A stretch of DNA of 64,000 nucleotides from CAVVSQ01 sp963848825 (GCA_963848825.1 CAWKFA010000008.1:310001-374000), one strand, 5' to 3'; shown: positions 19,254 through 30,029, counted from the stretch's first letter. Numbers and translations: made by a program. Notes: generated from the sequence alone by a model not told the origin.

Positions 19254-20219
19254 TCAGCGCTGTTTTCGCCGCCGTTGCTTGTCGCTGACGAGCAGATGCA
19301 CCTTCCTGTCCGCGACGCCAATGCGGGCTATGCGGCCACTTTCAAAGTTAAGGTAATCGCCTTCGATGCCATCGCTGAAGATGACGCCGCCTTGTGGCAT
19401 CTGTGATGCAATTTCGAGATCTTCACCGAAGCCAAGCTCGCCATAAACAATGGTGGCGGCCGTGATCTTGCTTGTGAAGGGTTCGCGGACGCTGAAGCGC
19501 AGCTCGGCCGTGGTGGCATCGAATCGGTAGCGTTCGCGGATCTTGGCGGCGGCCTGGTCTCCCAGGCCCGCTGCAATACCAGATGCCCCGGTGACGATCG
19601 AGCGGTACCAGCCGGTGGAACCGGCCCCCGTGGAAACGATAATTCCACTCGAGGACTGATTTTCGACTGCATCGCGATAAGCGAGACGATAGCGAGCCGA
19701 GACGTGGGTTTTTTGGCCGATGAATAGATCGTTCACCGCGAAATGTGTCTGGCCGTCATCCAGCCTGGCAACCGCCATGGTAATGAGTTTCATCGGCAGC
19801 GCGTCCTCAATAGCCTCCGCCAACCTCTGGGCCGCCTGATTGGCGGCGAACGGGATTAGTACGCCGTCCATGCGCTCGGGATCGGGATTGAACGCGAGTA
19901 ATGGCTGCTCGCGAAGATACTTGGCGGTGTTGACAACCAGGCCGTCCGGCCCGAGTGTGACCACGAGATCGTGTGGGCCGAAGAGGAAGCTTGGCAGGAA
20001 GCCGCGATCGATGGTTTGTAGCCTGACTCCGCGCGGGATAGCGGCCTTGAGCTGGGCGAGTGCCGCCTGATAGGCAGCGTGAGCAGCCTCGATTTCCGCG
20101 AACGCTTCCCCGCGCATCTTGAGCAAAAACTTGGCCTGGGCTCGCGAGTTGAACCGCTCAATCAACTCTTCGAGGACCGTCTTCCGCGTGACCAGCACGA
20201 CCTTGTCGCGGGTAGGCAT
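19254..20219 (-). CDS. NAD kinase-like protein
   Basis: A 321-residue protein with the ATP-NAD kinase fold. The nucleotide loop reads LVVTLGPDGLVVNTAKYL near residue 87, where canonical kinases have GGDGT, so the second glycine is proline and the threonine is leucine. Further family parts are FAVNDLFIGQKTHVSARYRL (the NE/D motif), SSGIIVSTGAGSTGWYRS and FSDGIEGDYLNFESG. Canonical NadK makes NADP from NAD and ATP in the cytoplasm. The altered loop leaves catalysis uncertain, so I give no symbol. It starts four bases after the stop of the SPFH gene, so the two should be translated from one message. The stop faces the adaptor gene. Confidence 0.78.
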   Translation of the reverse strand: MPTRDKVVLVTRKTVLEELIERFNSRAQAKFLLKMRGEAFAEIEAAHAAYQAALAQLKAAIPRGVRLQTIDRGFLPSFLFGPHDLVVTLGPDGLVVNTAKYLREQPLLAFNPDPERMDGVLIPFAANQAAQRLAEAIEDALPMKLITMAVARLDDGQTHFAVNDLFIGQKTHVSARYRLAYRDAVENQSSSGIIVSTGAGSTGWYRSIVTGASGIAAGLGDQAAAKIRERYRFDATTAELRFSVREPFTSKITAATIVYGELGFGEDLEIASQMPQGGVIFSDGIEGDYLNFESGRIARIGVADRKVHLLVSDKQRRRKQR

Positions 20220-20223
20220 CGGC

Positions 20224-21135
20224 TTACCCCGGCTTCTTGCTATCGGGGCTGTTCATGAGCCCGGCGAGCAGCTCGGTGGTGATCGTCAAATTGCCTACCC
20301 GGCCGGCATTGGCCCCGAGTTCGTGTAGGGCATACGCCAGCAACGAGCGCGGATCGAGGTTTTGATAAACCGCGACCTGCTGGGCAGCGGCCTTCGATTC
20401 GGCCTCCGCCGCCCGTTCGCGGACTTTGGCCTTGAATTCGGCTTCCTTCAAATTGTTCGCCCCTTGCAACGCGATCAGGCCTTGCCGCTTGTCTTCCAGC
20501 GATGCCTGGCTGGCGAGTTCTTTTTCCTTGATCGTGCGCTCTTCGTCGACAGCCGCCGCGCGGCGAGCGTAGACTGCCTCGTCGGTGCGCCGCAGTAGTG
20601 CTTCGCGCGATTCGGCTTCGAGGGCTTTGCCCACCTCCGGCGTCGCCCGAACGGAAAGCAGGTCGACCGATTGAACTTCGACACCAAGCGCCGCCAGTGG
20701 CGCCGAGGCGCGAAGCCGGTCCGCGACGCTGGCTGCGTATGTGGTTGCTTCACGCACGGCTTCTTCAAGCGAACGCCTGGCGACTTCGGCCCGGGTCTCG
20801 ACCTGCACGAGGTTGGTGACACGACGGCCCAGCTTCTCCGGATCGTCGGAGGAATAGGCGAGTGACTTTGGATCGATGCGGAAGTTAAGCAGGCTCGCGG
20901 CCATTTCCGCGTCGCGCACGCGATAAGTTGCTTGGCCTTGCAGCGTCACTTCCTGGTAATCACGCGTCAACTCGGCGAACACAAAGGCTGCTTCGAGGCT
21001 CTGCGTGGGCACAGCCACGACCTGAGTGTTGTAAGGAAAATAGTAGAAGGCCAGGCCTTGGCCCTTGCCAATTACACGCCCGCCGGCATACCGGAGGATG
21101 TAATCTGTTGGTTGCCCTTTGAAGTATTTGAGCAC
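20224..21135 (-). CDS. SPFH/Band 7 domain protein
   Basis: A 303-residue SPFH (stomatin/prohibitin/flotillin/HflK) protein. The N-terminal half holds the domain (YILRYAGGRVIGKGQGLAFYYFPYNTQVVAVPTQ; QEVTLQGQATYRVRD). The C-terminal half is a long charged helix (AVDEERTIKEKELASQASLE; NNLKEAEFKAKVRERAAEAE) expected to form a coiled coil. No N-terminal membrane helix is visible, unlike many SPFH proteins, so membrane association would be peripheral. Start is GTG at 21135. SPFH proteins form large rings or scaffolds at membranes. It is cotranscribed with the NAD-kinase-like gene, four bases apart, a pairing whose purpose is not evident. Confidence 0.85.
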   Translation of the reverse strand: MLKYFKGQPTDYILRYAGGRVIGKGQGLAFYYFPYNTQVVAVPTQSLEAAFVFAELTRDYQEVTLQGQATYRVRDAEMAASLLNFRIDPKSLAYSSDDPEKLGRRVTNLVQVETRAEVARRSLEEAVREATTYAASVADRLRASAPLAALGVEVQSVDLLSVRATPEVGKALEAESREALLRRTDEAVYARRAAAVDEERTIKEKELASQASLEDKRQGLIALQGANNLKEAEFKAKVRERAAEAESKAAAQQVAVYQNLDPRSLLAYALHELGANAGRVGNLTITTELLAGLMNSPDSKKPG

Positions 21136-21380
21136 GTTGCGACCTCAGAATGATCTGATGCAAATTGACCACGCTGTTTTACGCCCTGGATTACCAAGAG
21201 CCTATCCCAAAACGGGGTAACAATATCCCACGTGAAATTTTGCACAGCGACGTCGTCCCCTATCTCCTGCCCATTCTCCCACCAATACGAAACAGTTATG
21301 TCTTTCACCGCCATGTCGAAGGCCCTGCAAATCCGATAATCCTTAGTGTTCCGATAATCGCCAGATATTGACTGGGCACA

Positions 21381-22879
21381 ATGGGTAAGCAAACTGCCGC
21401 CTGGGTTGGACCGTTACTCGCCCTGGCAACTGCCTTGGCCGTGGGAGGTTCGCTTTTTTCTCAAGAAAGAACCACTTTGGCACTCGCCACGGCTGTTCCA
21501 GACATGGCGTGCGACAAGCTGTTGCCCATCAACCTTGGGTCGGCGCTGCAGTTGGCTGGGGTGCGGCCGCTTGATATCGATATGGCGGTGCAGCGTGTGC
21601 AGTTGGCCGGCGCGGATCTGGAGCGCGCGAAGGTATTATGGCTGCCCACGTTGTACCTGGGCGTGGATTATTATCGTCACGATGGCAATTACCAGGATTC
21701 CGCCGGCAATATTCTTAGTGGGAGCAAATCGAGCTTCATGCTGGGTGCCGGCCCTTCAGCGATTTTCGCGCTTAGCGATGCCATCTTTGCTCCGTTGGCT
21801 GCACGCCAGGTGATACGGGCCCGGCAAGCATCCCTGGAAGCCGCGAAGAACGATAGTATGTTGGCGGTGGCCGAAGCCTATTTTAACGTTCAGCAAGCGG
21901 TCGGCGACCTGGCCGCCGCCGAGGACGTCAAAACACGCACTGTCGATTTGGTGCGGCGCACCGAAACCTTGACGCAGATCGCGTCACCCGTGGAGATCGT
22001 TCGGGCCAGGACGGAACGTGATCGCCGATCGCACCTGGTTGAACTGGCCCGTGAACGCCGCATTGTTGCCGCCGCCGATCTGCGCGGCTGTTGCGGCTCG
22101 AACCGGGAATGATATTGCAGCCCCTGGAACCGACTCATCTTCAGGTCACATTGGTTGCCGCGGGTCCTACAGTCGATGATTTGATCCCCGTCGCGCTACT
22201 AAATAGACCGGAACTTGCATCGCAGCAGGCATTGGTCAAGGCCACCCTGGAACGAATCAAGCAGGAGCGGTTGCGGCCGCTGATTCCCAGCATTATTTTG
22301 CGCGGCGCCTCCACCAATCCGAGCGGCAACCTGGCGGGAGGGCTCTTTGGCGGCGGCCTTAACAGCAGCGTGGCAAATTTTAACGCGCGGAGCGATTTCG
22401 ACGTGCAAGTTGTTTGGGAATGGCAGAACCTGGGCTTCGGCAACAAGGCCAGGGTCAATGAGCGCCGGGCGGAAAACCAACTAGCGCTTATCGAGTTGTT
22501 TCGTCAACAAGATCGCATCGCCGCCGAAGTCGTGCAGGCCCACGCTCAAGCTGAGTCAGCGCGCATGCGTGTCGGGTTCGCCGAAAGTGAACTCAAAAAC
22601 GCGCTCGAGTCCGCCAGCAAAAACCTTGAAGGCATGTCGCAGACGAAGGCGGTGGGCAACCTCATTATCCTGGTCTTTCGGCCACAAGAAGTCATCGCCT
22701 CCGTGCAGTCGTTGGCGCAGGCTTATCAAGATTATTACGGCTCAATCGCGGACTATAATCGGTCTCAATTCCGGCTTTATCATGCCCTGGGACATCCGCC
22801 CAGCAAGGCCCTCGCGGAGATTGCCAATCCAGTTCAAGTTCGCGCGGTCTTCGGTATGCCCACTAACTCGAATGACTAA
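21381..22879 (+). CDS. TolC-family outer-membrane efflux protein (one frameshift near 22083)
   Basis: About 499 residues after restoring one base near 22083. A signal peptide is present (GPLLALATALAVGGSLFSQ). The two OEP repeats are seen: first NLGSALQLAGVRPLDIDMAVQRVQLAGADLERAKVLWLPTLYLGVDYYRHDG with KNDSMLAVAEAYFNVQQAVGDLAAAED, second PVALLNRPELASQQALVKATLE with FDVQVVWEWQNLGFGNKARVNERRAENQ. TolC-like trimers form the outer-membrane exit duct of efflux pumps. The plus-strand RND/adaptor pair just upstream lacks its own duct, so this is the natural partner, although a minus-strand gene pair lies between. It is followed by a porin gene after 168 bases. Confidence 0.88.
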
Positions 22880-23047
22880 AGAGGGGACTCAAAATTTCAT
22901 AGTTGATTCGTTAAGTGACGTTTAATCCATGTCTTTCGCCGCTTTCTTCTTCCGCCTATTTGTTCCCGCTGAATACATTTTCTCAATCTAGCCGATTACA
23001 CCATGTAGCGATGTTGGAAACGCTCGATCGTCAATGGAGTGACGGCC

Positions 23048-24795
23048 ATGTTCCTTTCTACCCTTCGACCTGATCGATTATTATGGGCCGTCCTATTGGC
23101 GATGAGCTGCTGCGCGACCGCTTTTGCTCAAGATCCACTCGAACAACGTCTGCAGCGAGCCGAACAACAGTTCGAGGAAAACCGCAGAGCCGCGGACTTG
23201 CTGGCGAAGCAGAACGAAGTATTGCTGAAATTGCTCAACAACCTGCCGGAATCGCCCGTGGGGCGCCTGGCCTGGCCGCCGCCGACGTGCGCGGCATGGT
23301 GGCTGCTTATCTGCAAGAGAAAGAGGAGCGCGATCGCAAGGCGGACGTGAGCGGAATGCCCGATGGCCGCTTCCGCATCGGCAGCGACCTGCGCATGTCC
23401 GCCAATTGGCAGAACGGCGTAAACTTTTCTACTCCCAATCGCGACTTCACGATGCACATCGGCGGCTGGGTGCAATATGACAATGTTTTTTGGAGCGAGA
23501 GCCCGGGCTTGCGCCTGCCCGCGGGCAAGGCTGGACCGGCCAAGGGCATCGGCTCAGGCGCCGCGCCGGGCGGTATTGGCGACCTGCAGGACGGCACTTA
23601 CTTCCGCCGTATCCGTCTGCAAACCAGCGGAACGTTTTGGGAGAATTATGAATATAACCTGACATTCTCTTTTGAGAACATTCAATACAGCAGCGTCGGT
23701 CTTGACGAATTTTGGGTCGGAGCCACCAACATTCCCGTACTCGGCACGGTCAGATTAGGCCATGTGAAAAATGCCGTCGGCCTCGAAGGCAACTGGACGG
23801 CGTCGAGCCGGGCGATGACGTTTATGGAGCAATCCGCGTACGCGGAAGCTATTCAGCTCAACGAGTATGACGTTACCGGCATCTGGGCTGGCAACAATTA
23901 CCTCGATCAGCGCCTGACCTGGTCAGGTACGCTTTTCCGTCCTGATTTTAATGCGACCACGAGTGCCAACTTCGGCGATGGCCAGCTCGGAGCGCAGGGC
24001 AGGTTGACCGCATTGCCCCTCTACGAGAACGATGGGCGACATCTCATGCACCTGGGCCTATCCGGGGGTTGGCGTGCCGGCAGCAACAATGTTGGTTCGG
24101 CGACGCCGAACAATAACTTGAAAACGTTTGATCTGCGGGCGCGTTCTTCGATGCGGGACGACGATGCCGCCGGCTCCCCTTCGGGGGCCACCGCGCTGCC
24201 CAATGCGAACAGCAACCGGATGATCGATACTGGGGCACTCGTTTCTCAAAACGACTTCGTCATGGGAACGGAGTTCCTTTACATCCTGGGCCCACTTTCA
24301 CTCCAGGGCGAGTATGGCTTCAATTTTATGAACGACGTGCAGGGATTTCTGTCCTCCACCGGCGCCTTCACGAAGCTCAAGAGCCCGCAAAGTTATATGT
24401 TCCAGGGAGGGTATGTGCAGCTTGCCTATACGATTACTGGCGAGAACCGCAGCTATGACAAACGGCTGGGCAGGCTCGATTCGTTTTATTTTGGCCGCCA
24501 GGGACCTTACAACAATGCCTGGTTTGTTCGCGATGAGGACGGGCGCCTTAACCTAAACTTCGGCGCCTGGGAGTTGGCAGCTCGCTACGGACGCGTGGAC
24601 CTCAATGACGGCAGCGGGGCGGCCCGTGTCCAGGGCGGCATCATGGACAGCGTAACCCTGGGGCTCAACTGGTACCTCAACGACAATCTCAAGATCATGT
24701 TCGATTATTCCTACGACCATCGCTACGACGTGCCCGGCGCGACCGTACCAGGCTCCACCAGGGGGCTGGGCATGCGGGTAATGCTGCAATATTAA
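23048..24795 (+). CDS. OprO/OprP-like porin (one frameshift near 23262)
   Basis: About 582 residues after restoring one base near 23262. ATG 23048 follows GGAG and opens a signal peptide (LLWAVLLAMSCCATAFAQ). A short coiled-coil (LEQRLQRAEQQFEENRRAADLLAKQNEVLLKLL split over the break region) precedes a beta-barrel of the phosphate-selective porin O/P family with alternating strands such as MHIGGWVQYDNVFW, TYFRRIRLQTSGTFWENYEYNLTF and LQGEYGFNFMND. The last residues LGMRVMLQY end in an aromatic residue, usual for BamA-assembled barrels. A close paralogue lies at 36103-37886 on the other strand. The substrate is unknown, and phosphate is only the family namesake. Its stop overlaps that of the WD40 gene by four bases. 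Confidence 0.88.
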
Positions 24796-25783
24796 TCGTG
24801 CTTTTTGGGCAAGGGCACGTCCCAGAAAAGGACCTTGCCGTCGGTGCTGCCACTGGCCAACGCCTGACCGTCTGGAGTGAATGCCAGGACTTGAAAGGGA
24901 AGCTTGGCGTTGGTCACGGTGCCGAGCAACTTAAGGCTGTCCATGTCCCAGAACTTCATGGTGCCATCCTTGCTGCCGGATGCCAGGAGCTTGCCGTCCG
25001 GATGGAAGGACATGGTTCGCACCAGATTGCGGTGTCCTTCCAGACGTGTCACGAACTTGCCGGCGCGATCCCAAACACGAATCTCGCCATTTTTATCGCT
25101 GGAAACCAGCAGGTTCCCTTGGGTTGAAAGAGGACGGTGCGCACCATTTCCTTGTGGCCCTCGAGTAGGTGCGTGAGCTTGCGGTTCTCCAGATCCCAGA
25201 GCCGTACCGTTTGGTCCCATGCGGAGGAGGCCAGGGTTTTGCCGTCATCGGCAACCGTGACCCAGTTGATTTCGTCTTTGTGGCCGGCGAGCGTGAAACG
25301 GACCTTATCGGTCTGCGTGTCCCAGGCCTTGATCAAAGTATCAGCGCTGCCCGAAAAGAGCGTGGCGCCATCCGCCGTGTAGGCGAGCGTGCGGATTTCG
25401 TCCTTGTGTCCTTGCAAGCGGCTCCTGGGCGTGCCCGAAGGCACGTTCCAAAGCTTTATCGCTGGATCGTGGTCGCCGGACGCGAGCGTTTTGCCGTCCG
25501 GGCTTATGGCGGTGCAGACGACCATCTCAAGATGGCCAGGCAGCGTGGCCAGCGTTTGACGGGATTTGACGTCCCAGAGGCGAACGGTGCAATCCTTGCT
25601 GCCGGAAGCCAGAAGGGCGCCGTCGCGGCTAAATGTCAAGCAGGTGATTGCGTCAGTATGACCTTCCAGAGTGTGTCGGACCTTGAGATTGATCTCGTCG
25701 GCTGCCAGAGGGTGAGGCAGCAACAAGAACATGGCGTATAGGACAGGCCAGGAACGCGTAAAGGATTGTCCGCGCATCAGCAT
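24792..25783 (-). CDS. Secreted seven-bladed WD40 protein (one frameshift near 25115)
   Basis: About 330 residues after restoring one base near 25115. ATG 25783 opens a signal-like N-terminus (SWPVLYAMFLLLPHPLAADE). Seven WD40 repeats follow, each ending in a W-D or W-N dipeptide: VRLWD, IKLWN, IKAWD, VRLWD, IRVWD, MKFWD, VLFWD, with EGH/GH starts such as LEGHTDAITCLTFSRDG. Seven blades make a full propeller, so the protein is complete. WD40 proteins are interaction platforms, and a signal peptide places this one outside the cytoplasm, which is unusual outside planctomycetes. It starts 11 bases after the restored stop of the DUF1559 gene and is the last gene of the minus-strand series. Confidence 0.87.
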
Positions 25784-25794
25784 GGGGCGCTCCG

Positions 25795-26780
25795 TCAAAA
25801 GCCACTAAAGAGGTCGCCAGCGCCTGCGGTCAGCGCCGGGATCAAAACGTTTGTCACATCGACGTTCTCGCGCAGACCAGCACCGAGCAATCACCCATCA
25901 AGAAGTTGAGAGAACTGGGATGGCCCGTGGAAAACCATGACACCCCAGCGGCCGGCGTGGGCGGAGTTTGGCAGGGCTGGCCCCGGCCAACGCCAACTGC
26001 GATGTTTTTGTGCAACGGACCCATGGAAGTTCCGCCGAACACCCTTTTGTTGGCGATGGTGCCCCAGGGATTGGTGCCACCCGGTCCACCGCCGCCGCCT
26101 CCCCCGCCTGCTCCTCCAAGGCCGCCGCACCACTGCACATGTTCGCCGGCGAGGATTGTGCAAGAGGCGCCATCCGGCATCGCCTGGTCGAGGCGCAGGC
26201 GGGAGGCAGGTGTGTTCATCAAGGGAAACACGCCGCTGTCGGGATCGTTGGCAATCGCGACGTTGTAGTTATAGCTGCCCAGCGCCAGGGTACCGGTGCC
26301 GGCCCCGATCGGTGGATTGCCGTCGCCGGTGCCATCGGACGGACAAAGAAAAAGACCGACCACGTGGTCCTGGCCTGGACCATCGATGCTGTTATAGACG
26401 GCATCTTGTTCGAGATACGGCAGTAACTGGAAGAAGACCGAAGCGCTGTTCCCTGGTCCACCGTTGCCGGTGGGTCCGTTCCCTTCGGTTGGCACAACCG
26501 AAGTAGCGGAAACATAATGGTGGACTGCGATGCCAATTTGACGGAGATTATTTTGGCAGCTTAACCGCGAACTGGCTTCGCGGACCTGGAAAATCGCCGG
26601 GATTAATAGGGCGACAAGGACGCCAATGATCGCGAATACGACAAGTAACTCGATCAATGTGAAAGCCTGCCGCCAGGTGCGGCGTGTGATGTAGGGCTCA
26701 GATGGCAAGCGTGCATGATTCCATGGCAGACCTATTGTAGGTCGCCGGATAGGGGCTGCCAAACCAGATTTGGGTGGCAC
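25795..26780 (-). CDS. DUF1559 prepilin-like protein (C-terminal frameshift near 25870)
   Basis: About 328 residues. After a 38-residue leader comes the type IV pilin-like methylation segment AFTLIELLVVFAIIGVLVAL, then EASSRLSCQNNLRQIGIAVHHY, the DUF1559 start. In the first frame the protein ends at CARTSM. Shifting by one base near 25870 instead yields ENVDVTNVLIPALTAGAG and a stop at 25795, which is the normal family end (SBP_bac_10-type tail), so I extend it. Between residues 210 and 235 there is a Gly-rich run. DUF1559 proteins are massively expanded in planctomycetes and have no proven role. The GTG start shares a base with the TAG stop of the preceding TolC-like gene. Confidence 0.85.
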
Positions 26781-28497
26781 TAAGGGCGGGGCATGTTGCC
26801 AATCGCCACGTAGAGATCTAGTTGTGCTTGACTGGAACCGGTCATCGCGCGGATGAAATCTTGGCGTGCGGCTGTAAGGCGATTGAAGCTGTCAAGAACT
26901 TCGATGGGCCGGCCTTGCAGGTTGCGGGCACGCGTCAGGTCCTCGCGGAAGGATTGTTGAGCACTGGTGACGCGTTTCTGGGCAAGGTCCATCTGCAGGC
27001 GCCTCGACGCTCGCCTGGGCATGGGCCTCGGCGACCTCGCGGCGGACCAGATCGATGGCGCGAGCGCGCTCGGCCTCCGCCTGGCCGATCTCCGCGCGAG
27101 CCCGATTTTGCAGCGCCCTGTTGCCAAACCCAAGGTTTTGCACGGTCCAGAAGGCGAGCACGTCGAAATCGGTGCGGCTGCTGAAATGACTGAAGCGATA
27201 GGACACCTGATCGCTACCGCCGCCAAAGTCCCCGGCACTCATGCCGACGGCAATGGTTGGCAGCAGCGGCCGGATGCGCTCTTGACGTAAGCGTGTTTCG
27301 TAAAGGGCGACGTCAGCGCTGCGCGCCGCTATTTCAGGGCGATGCGCCAGGGCTTCATGAAGCAAAGCATCCATTGGTATTTGGGGATCGACCAGATGCA
27401 GCAAAGGGGGCGTGCCGGGTTCCGGCTGTGGGCCATAAGTTGGATCAAGACTCAACAGACGCGCCAGCTCGGCACGCGCGACGCTGATGTCCTCTTCGGC
27501 GCGCAGACGAGTGTTTTCCAGGAGTAACGCTTCGCTGCGTGCCCGCTCGGCATCGCCTTCCCGCCCCTGCCCGTGCGCCGCGAAATTGGCGGTGAGGGTC
27601 ACCACCTCGGCAAGGTCCTTGGCCGACTGGTGTAGCGACAGGAGACGTGCCTCGGCGCCTACCAGGGCCAGGTAGGCATTGGCCGTCTCCAAAAGCACGC
27701 GGTTGCGGGTGGCCTCGGCGTCGAAGCTGCTGCTTGTTACTTTTTGCCGAGCAACGCGCGGCGCGAAGATGGCATCGCCAAGGTGGCTGGTCAGAATGAT
27801 GCCAGGTATGGCCACGGTGCCGGCTCCGCGGACGTCGGCGCCGGCCCCAAAGTACAGAGAATCACGCTCCAGATCTGCGCATGACCCCCTGGGAGCTAAG
27901 CAGGTTGCCTTGATGCAGCGCGAGTGTCGTGCCCACGTTGAGCGAGGGAAACAGCAGCGCCCGCGCGAGTGTCAGTTCGGCCTGGTTGGTACGAACTGTT
28001 TCTTCAGCGAGAGCAATCGTGGGGTTGTCCACGCCCGCCAGACGCAAGGCGCCGGCCAGATCGATAATCCTTGCTGGTTGGCACAACGTTAGGTTTTCTG
28101 GCTCTCCCGGCAGGCATGCAGTAAGTGCAGGGATAGCGGGGCCATTCTCGTGGCGTGGCGGAGCCTGGGCCAGTGTGGGCGCTAGCTCCTCCTCGGTTCG
28201 AACCTCTCCCGCTAAATAAAGCGGGATGGAGGGCGAAGCGAGCGGCAATAGTAATGGCTTGGGAGGCGATGGCCCAAACGGATTGCCGATTGGCTCCATC
28301 TCTGCCTTCAATAAAAGTAGCGTACTGGCGTTTTGGTCTTGATAGAATTGCACGACCCCGGCCATGGCGAGAACAGTGCGGTCCTCGATGACCGTGCCAG
28401 CGTGGCAGCCCAAGGACGTGGCCAGCCACGTCAGGAGCAACAGACGTCCGGCGCGTCTACCGATGGGCCAGCAAGCTTTCCTTGGGATGAGAATCAT
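26780..28497 (-). CDS. TolC-family outer-membrane protein (two frameshifts near 27003 and 27881)
   Basis: About 572 residues after two corrections, near 27881 and 27003. The N-terminus carries a lipoprotein-like signal (LLLLTWLATSLGCHAG) and a roughly 100-residue Pro-rich extension before the first OEP repeat (IDLAGALRLAGVDNPTIALAEETVRTNQAELTLARALLFPSLNVGTTLALHQGNLL). The second repeat has EALAHRPEIAARSADVALYETRLRQERI and FDVLAFWTVQNLGFGNRALQNRARAEIGQ. It is the second of two adjacent TolC-like genes, and its ATG overlaps the previous stop as ATGA at 28494-28497. An extension before the repeat and a different sequence make a simple tandem copy unlikely. The partner pump is presumably the RND upstream. 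Confidence 0.84.
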
Positions 28498-30029
28498 TTT
28501 TCCCGCGGTGCTGCAGTGAATGGCACCAGGTTGCTGGGTACTGGACGTGCCAGGAAATTCGCGGGCGGTTGACCGAGGGCCACATACAGCTCGAAGTGGG
28601 CGCGATTATAGTCGATGATGGCGTCCAGGTAAGCGTAGCGACTGCGCCCAAGTAGGCGCATGCTGTCCAGGACCTCGATCGGCAAGCCTTCACGGTTTCT
28701 GGTGCGGATCATGTCCTCGTCGAAGGCTTGCGAACTTGATTTTACGGCGCGTTCGCTCGTTTCTATTTGCGCATAGCGGGCGTGCGCCCTGCCATTGGCA
28801 ATGGCGACTTCGGCGCGAACGCGGTCGAGCACTTCAAGGCTGCGTAGTTCGTTTTGCCGCAGATTGCTGCGTGCCAGACGAACCAGGCCGATGTTGCCGA
28901 CGCCGAGATTGCGCAGGGACCAATACACCACGACGTCCAAATCCTGGCGTTCGGCATAGTTGCCGAAACGGGATTGTTGCAAAACCGTGCCGTTGGCTTG
29001 TGGAATGCCGGCCTGCACCAAATTGCTGCCGCCGCCAAAATCGCCGGCGCTATACCCCAGGATCACATTGGGCGAGAAGGGCAGGACCTGAGCGTTGCGA
29101 AGCTCCAACAGGGCAGCGCGGATGGCGGCCTGGCGTTCGCTCAGCTCCGGCCGTTGCGTCAAGGCGATGGCGATAAGCTCTTGTAACGGGATGGGCTCGG
29201 GCACGATCGGACTGGGGACGACCGAGCCATCGCTTGGCTGCAAGCGCGTCGAGGGGTCAAGGCTCAACAACTGGCACAGACGAGCGGAAGCCAAGGCCAG
29301 CTCGCCTTCAGTCTGTACCAGATCGGTATTGCGCTGCTCGAACTCCGTGGTGGCGCGGTCGGCATCCGCCGCGCGTCCCTGGCCGGTCTTCGCGTAGTTG
29401 GCGGTGATGCGGGCAACTTCAGCCGTATCGGCGCGATTCCTGATGGCGACGGCGCGACGGCCCTCGGCCAGCAGAAGTTCGAGATAACCCTGCGCAACCC
29501 TCAGGAGCACCTGGTTCCGTGCCGCCTGGCTGGCGAACTCGCGCTGGCGGACAACTTGTCGGCTCGCCAAACCTTGGAACAGAAGCGCCGAGGCATTGCC
29601 GTTCCAAACGAGGCCCGGAATCGTCACGGTGCCCGCGCCAACCGCCCCGGCACCCAGTCCCAGGTAGAGCGAGTCCCGGTTGACGCTAATAATTGTACCG
29701 TTGGATTGTTGCAAACTGCCGTTGTGATGATCGAGATTGGTCCCGGCATTGAGCGTCGGCAACAACTGCGCGGCGGCTAGCTGGCGCAAGGCGATGGCCT
29801 CGGTGACTCTTTCCCGGGCCAGCAGGATCTCTGGATTTTGCACCCCGGCCAACTGCAAGGCACTGGCCAGGTCGATAAAGCGCGTCTCTTGACTGAGAAA
29901 GTTCGGCGCGGAGGAAAGGACCGGCGGCGCGGCGTCTTTAATGGTAGGAATTCCCGCCTGCCCCGAGGCCAGGCAAGCTGTGGCCAGGGTTCCGACAACC
30001 GAAATGAGCCTGAGACGCCGACAAACCAT
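28494..30029 (-). CDS. TolC-family outer-membrane efflux protein, intact
   Basis: A 511-residue protein from ATG 30029, preceded by GAGG and giving a signal peptide (LRLISVVGTLATACLASGQA). A longer in-frame extension upstream to 30329 lacks signal character and is ignored. OEP repeat 1 has IDLASALQLAGVQNPEILLARERVTEAIALRQLAAAQLLPTLNAGTNLDHHNGSL, and repeat 2 has IALTQRPELSERQAAIRAALLEL with LDVVVYWSLRNLGVGNIGLVRLARSNLRQ. Trimers of such proteins form the outer-membrane duct of tripartite pumps. It lies downstream of RND and adaptor genes on the same strand, but 332 bases separate it from the RND stop. The gene is free of breaks, in contrast to its neighbour. Confidence 0.88.
   Translation of the reverse strand: MVCRRLRLISVVGTLATACLASGQAGIPTIKDAAPPVLSSAPNFLSQETRFIDLASALQLAGVQNPEILLARERVTEAIALRQLAAAQLLPTLNAGTNLDHHNGSLQQSNGTIISVNRDSLYLGLGAGAVGAGTVTIPGLVWNGNASALLFQGLASRQVVRQREFASQAARNQVLLRVAQGYLELLLAEGRRAVAIRNRADTAEVARITANYAKTGQGRAADADRATTEFEQRNTDLVQTEGELALASARLCQLLSLDPSTRLQPSDGSVVPSPIVPEPIPLQELIAIALTQRPELSERQAAIRAALLELRNAQVLPFSPNVILGYSAGDFGGGSNLVQAGIPQANGTVLQQSRFGNYAERQDLDVVVYWSLRNLGVGNIGLVRLARSNLRQNELRSLEVLDRVRAEVAIANGRAHARYAQIETSERAVKSSSQAFDEDMIRTRNREGLPIEVLDSMRLLGRSRYAYLDAIIDYNRAHFELYVALGQPPANFLARPVPSNLVPFTAAPREK

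Noticed and set aside
28190..28215. A GGTTCGAACC sequence suggestive of a tRNA T-arm
   Set aside because: It lies inside the TolC-like coding frame and no acceptor, D or anticodon stems fit around it.
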